A program made the position numbers and the translations under genes. A model generated the notes under the pieces. That model had not been told where the DNA came from and made no database searches. It saw only the letters and a list, made by a program, of their open reading frames with translations. Below, piece by piece: positions 6,901 to 7,723 of a DNA stretch of 7,723 nucleotides (positions are counted from its first letter, which is position 1; each line of letters opens with the position of its first letter). This DNA comes from Clostridiaceae bacterium UBA6110 (lineage in GTDB: Bacteria > Bacillota > Clostridia > Clostridiales > Clostridiaceae): NCBI GenBank assembly GCA_002428415.1, contig DIWI01000042.1:3288-11010 (forward strand), given 5' to 3'.

Positions 6901-7026
6901 TTCATCGCCGACTACTCCAATTCCGGTGAAAAGAGCCCGCAGGTGATCCTCTTCACCTGCCATAACAGGATCGTTGAATGGGCAAGGAATGAAATAGCTG
7001 GCATCGCTGTAAGCTACCTGGCTTAG
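3931..7026 (+). CDS. yhaN: YhaN-type Rad50/SbcC-like ATPase with central membrane hairpin
   Basis: A 1031-residue ABC/SMC-type ATPase, the likely partner of YhaO. The N-terminal lobe begins with the typical I.RFGKF strand and carries Walker A, G30-SNEDG-K36-S-T38, and a Q-loop glutamine at about 140 (FIGQIG). Long heptad-rich, Glu/Lys/Leu-rich coiled coils run from about 175 to 480 and from about 530 to 910. Between them two hydrophobic segments, about 489-509 and 512-528, form a tight membrane hairpin with a charged SRK after the second. There is no CxxC zinc hook of the Rad50 type. The C-terminal lobe has the ABC signature LSSGTIDQ (942-949), Walker B PVLLDD (aspartates 974-975) and an H-loop histidine at about 1011 (FTCHN). 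The ATPase site is therefore complete. ATP-driven opening and closing should gate DNA access to YhaO, probably near the membrane. It is somewhat longer than B. subtilis YhaN (about 960 residues), with no sign of a frameshift. Confidence 0.9.
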   Translation: MIIKRVHIDRFGKFDNYTMDFSDHCNVVFGSNEDGKSTIMNFIKMMFYGNTGRAADIAKNVRKRYLPWDGSKMSGSIEFVSRGIPYKLIRSFGNSNSTDQISLWNLASGEEESLPGKTEPGQKFFGIGALAFEKSVFIGQIGSFDDLAQDKDDEITQKLLNLVTTGDETVSYKKVDTRLQDAMDSLRSKRGRIGITDKKREKLIELTGELSAAKSDEETKRSLELRMESLKGELKTTSAAIEKARLELELQELLEQMDGPKGLIVKMEKIDELLREYKRQSERLESLGIDLDGVFEKRCQDALDSIRSSEELLEERTRTLAGKREALEKLKAFEFPSVSEEDVSEVRSIETEADGLKKETADLREKIGIIAGFLERKKAVDELRDSKVHDEEVLSRGKSSKDEIEARLEKARAALEDIKRRLDDEEGILEFMESNLNQARTDYKMAQQSTLNVKALNSQKLEAAREKVRLAEAPKRYSIEETRPAKPGIALIVASIIVAAASVILGITVNTFLYGGVAVAAAILIFAFSRKETVTSTRSQVDEEEVRLARQNLDEAEMQAETELKGALEFEEKARKSSESLETEFKELTKAISETRRSHAEATDDYAAVDKELSEANISLRHIKDSIDSIDRKLADKESELLMLGVTGTFEELEMLKLDLVNKGSRLDELAVRLGEKLEGFGCGTIDELKALHMDIKTSRKSIEEKELDVEDASDKAAEAGKHAEEHTAEFLNLISRYRKSSVFGEGLYAFAELKKEIEGVNSLKLKVESQTELLGEELGGRTSGDLEEETGRIRDIILKSNSGVIPEKLTEESALELKSNSEKLIEEEKRITSELIKVESDIRNRYRDKRNVSQVEDDIDKLKQDIALDDEYYSVLETAKDVLKEASDEVRQSFGPILNSRTADIFGRLTGGKYKNVMITRNFDINVQDVNTSQMREWKYLSSGTIDQAYLSLRLAVSDLLNSSAEELPVLLDDVLVQYDDDRAKKGLEFIADYSNSGEKSPQVILFTCHNRIVEWARNEIAGIAVSYLA

Positions 7027-7032
7027 CTAAGC
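7021..7032. repeat. Perfect 12-base palindrome over the yhaN stop codon
   Basis: GCTTAGCTAAGC reads the same on both strands and contains the TAG stop of yhaN. It lies just before the ribosome binding site of the next gene. It has no loop and no T-run, so it is not a terminator. It may be chance. Confidence 0.3.
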
Positions 7033-7041
7033 CTGAAGTAC

Positions 7042-7050
7042 GGGGAGGAG
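7042..7050 (+). promoter_or_regulatory. Ribosome binding site deciding the thioesterase start
   Basis: GGGGAGGAG ends 1 base before an ATG at 7052 and 7 bases before a second in-frame ATG at 7058. The spacing favours 7058. Confidence 0.55.
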
Positions 7051-7057
7051 TATGGAA

Positions 7058-7429
7058 ATGGAAGGGATAACTGTATCGAAGCTCGTGAAGTCTGAGGACC
7101 TTAACCACCATGAGACGCTGTTTGCAGGAAGGATAGTCGAATGGTTCGTGGAAAGCTCATTCATCTGCGCTGCGAAAGTCCTGAAGCAGTCAGACAGCCT
7201 GGTCTGTGCAGGTATAAGTGATTTTGCGATAAGGAAGCCTGTAAAGGCCGGAGACGTGCTTGATTTCGAATGCACGATATCAAAGGCGGGAAGGACAAGC
7301 CTTACCGTTTTAGCCAAGGGCAGGTCAGGCCTCTCTGGCATTGAAATCTGTGAAGGCCATGCTGTCTTCGTTAATCTTGACCATGACGGCAAGCCATCAC
7401 CTCATGGTGTAGTACTTGCTATACCTTAG
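7058..7429 (+). CDS. Hotdog-fold acyl-CoA thioesterase (YciA/BACH-like)
   Basis: A 123-residue single-hotdog protein expected to hydrolyse acyl-CoA thioesters to free acid and CoA in the cytoplasm. The family's first motif is seen as DLNHHETLFAG followed by the helix beginning RIVEWFVESS. This corresponds to the D.N..G..fGG segment of YciA-type enzymes, with histidines in place of the usual Asn/Gly. The second characteristic stretch is KPVKAGDVLDF followed by a strand ending TSLTVLAKGR, and the third is GHAVFVNLDHDGKPSPH, matching the family's F.fVa.d..g.p.P end. The length suits a single-domain oligomeric enzyme; a longer double-hotdog form is excluded. The alternative ATG at 7052 would add two residues (ME). 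It follows yhaN after 31 bases without a terminator and is probably the last gene of that operon. The acyl chain preference cannot be read from the sequence. Confidence 0.82.
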   Translation: MEGITVSKLVKSEDLNHHETLFAGRIVEWFVESSFICAAKVLKQSDSLVCAGISDFAIRKPVKAGDVLDFECTISKAGRTSLTVLAKGRSGLSGIEICEGHAVFVNLDHDGKPSPHGVVLAIP

Positions 7430-7480
7430 GTTGCCTGACTGATGACTTGTTTCAAGTGAGCGACATAGGTAAATCATAAC

Positions 7481-7522
7481 AGATGCTTCTGCTGCGTTTT
7501 GCGGCAGAAGCATTTGTTTTTT
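7481..7522 (+). terminator. Strong rho-independent terminator ending the yhaO-yhaN-thioesterase operon
   Basis: ATGCTTCTGC (7483-7492) pairs with GCAGAAGCAT (7504-7513). The stem continues inward through T-G, G-C and C-G pairs to a GTTTT loop, and outward through two more pairs, giving about 15 bp. The T-rich tail TTTGTTTTTT follows. It lies about 50 bases after the thioesterase stop codon. Confidence 0.92.
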
Positions 7523-7723
7523 AGTATTGCCGTGAGGCTTACTGCAGGATGTCAAATAAGGTTATAGATTTTGAATTCAAGTGAGGATGGACGGCAAAGA
7601 AAGACTAGCATAGGTCATATTATCTTTAAATCGCATATGAGTACCCTGGATATTCTGAGATAGGTGAAGATATGACAAATGTGGTGATGGTGGAGGGAGA
7701 ATGTTGAAATAGTGTTAAAATTC
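7523..7723. other. Intergenic sequence at the right edge
   Basis: No gene can be supported. A perfect 10-base palindrome, TTGAATTCAA, lies at 7571-7580. Near the edge GGAGGGAG (7692-7699) precedes an ATG at 7701 that stops after three codons. A GTG at 7712 stays open to the edge and could be the start of a gene outside the window, but only four codons are visible and the 12-base spacing is long. Confidence 0.3.

Noticed and set aside
7701..7723. Start of a new gene at the right edge
   Set aside because: ATG 7701 is followed by a stop after three codons, and GTG 7712 offers only four visible codons with long spacing from the ribosome-binding-like sequence.
1..7723. CRISPR array, insertion sequence, tRNA or rRNA gene
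   Set aside because: No regularly spaced repeats, transposase motifs with terminal inverted repeats, tRNA T-loop or cloverleaf, or conserved rRNA stretches were seen on either strand.

Overview
The window looks like chromosomal DNA of a Gram-positive bacterium of the Bacillota, most likely a Clostridia-type lineage. The evidence is strong purine-rich Shine-Dalgarno sequences before almost every gene, a YhaO/YhaN nuclease-ATPase pair (a Bacillota-type branch of the Mre11/Rad50 or SbcD/SbcC group), classical hairpin-plus-T-run terminators, and a Gram-positive-style secreted protein. I cannot name a genus from sequence alone.

Layout, left to right. (1) Positions 1-949, + strand: the 3' end of an unrecognised gene cut by the window edge, then a small gene whose protein has a cysteine-rich, probably metal-binding N-terminus and a C-terminus resembling the GreA/GreB C-terminal domain. 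This part looks more AT-rich than the right half and may be accessory DNA. (2) Positions 950-1533: no gene. A clear + strand terminator lies at 1220-1265, an isolated imperfect hairpin at 1316-1351, and an 11-bp stem-loop at 1475-1508 that probably terminates the next gene from the other side. (3) Positions 1534-1962, - strand: a small exported protein with a signal peptide and a beta-sandwich-like body. (4) Positions 1963-2792: about 830 bases without a credible gene, containing several short palindromes and candidate promoters for the divergent genes on either side. (5) Positions 2793-7429, + strand: a compact probable operon of yhaO (metallophosphoesterase nuclease), yhaN (1031-residue Rad50-like ATPase with a central membrane hairpin) and a hotdog-fold acyl-CoA thioesterase, closed by a strong terminator at 7481-7522. 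(6) Positions 7523-7723: intergenic sequence with no convincing gene.

How the genes work together: YhaO and YhaN should form a DNA-processing complex in which the ATPase controls access of DNA ends to the Mn-dependent nuclease. The 11-base overlap of their reading frames fits translational coupling and equal production. The two membrane segments in YhaN suggest the complex is tethered to the cell membrane. The thioesterase follows after about 30 bases without a visible terminator, so it is probably cotranscribed, although a functional link to DNA repair is not evident.

I found no clear new system. The least explained elements are the Cys-rich/GreA-like protein with its truncated neighbour, and the unusually long non-coding stretches on both sides of the small secreted protein gene.
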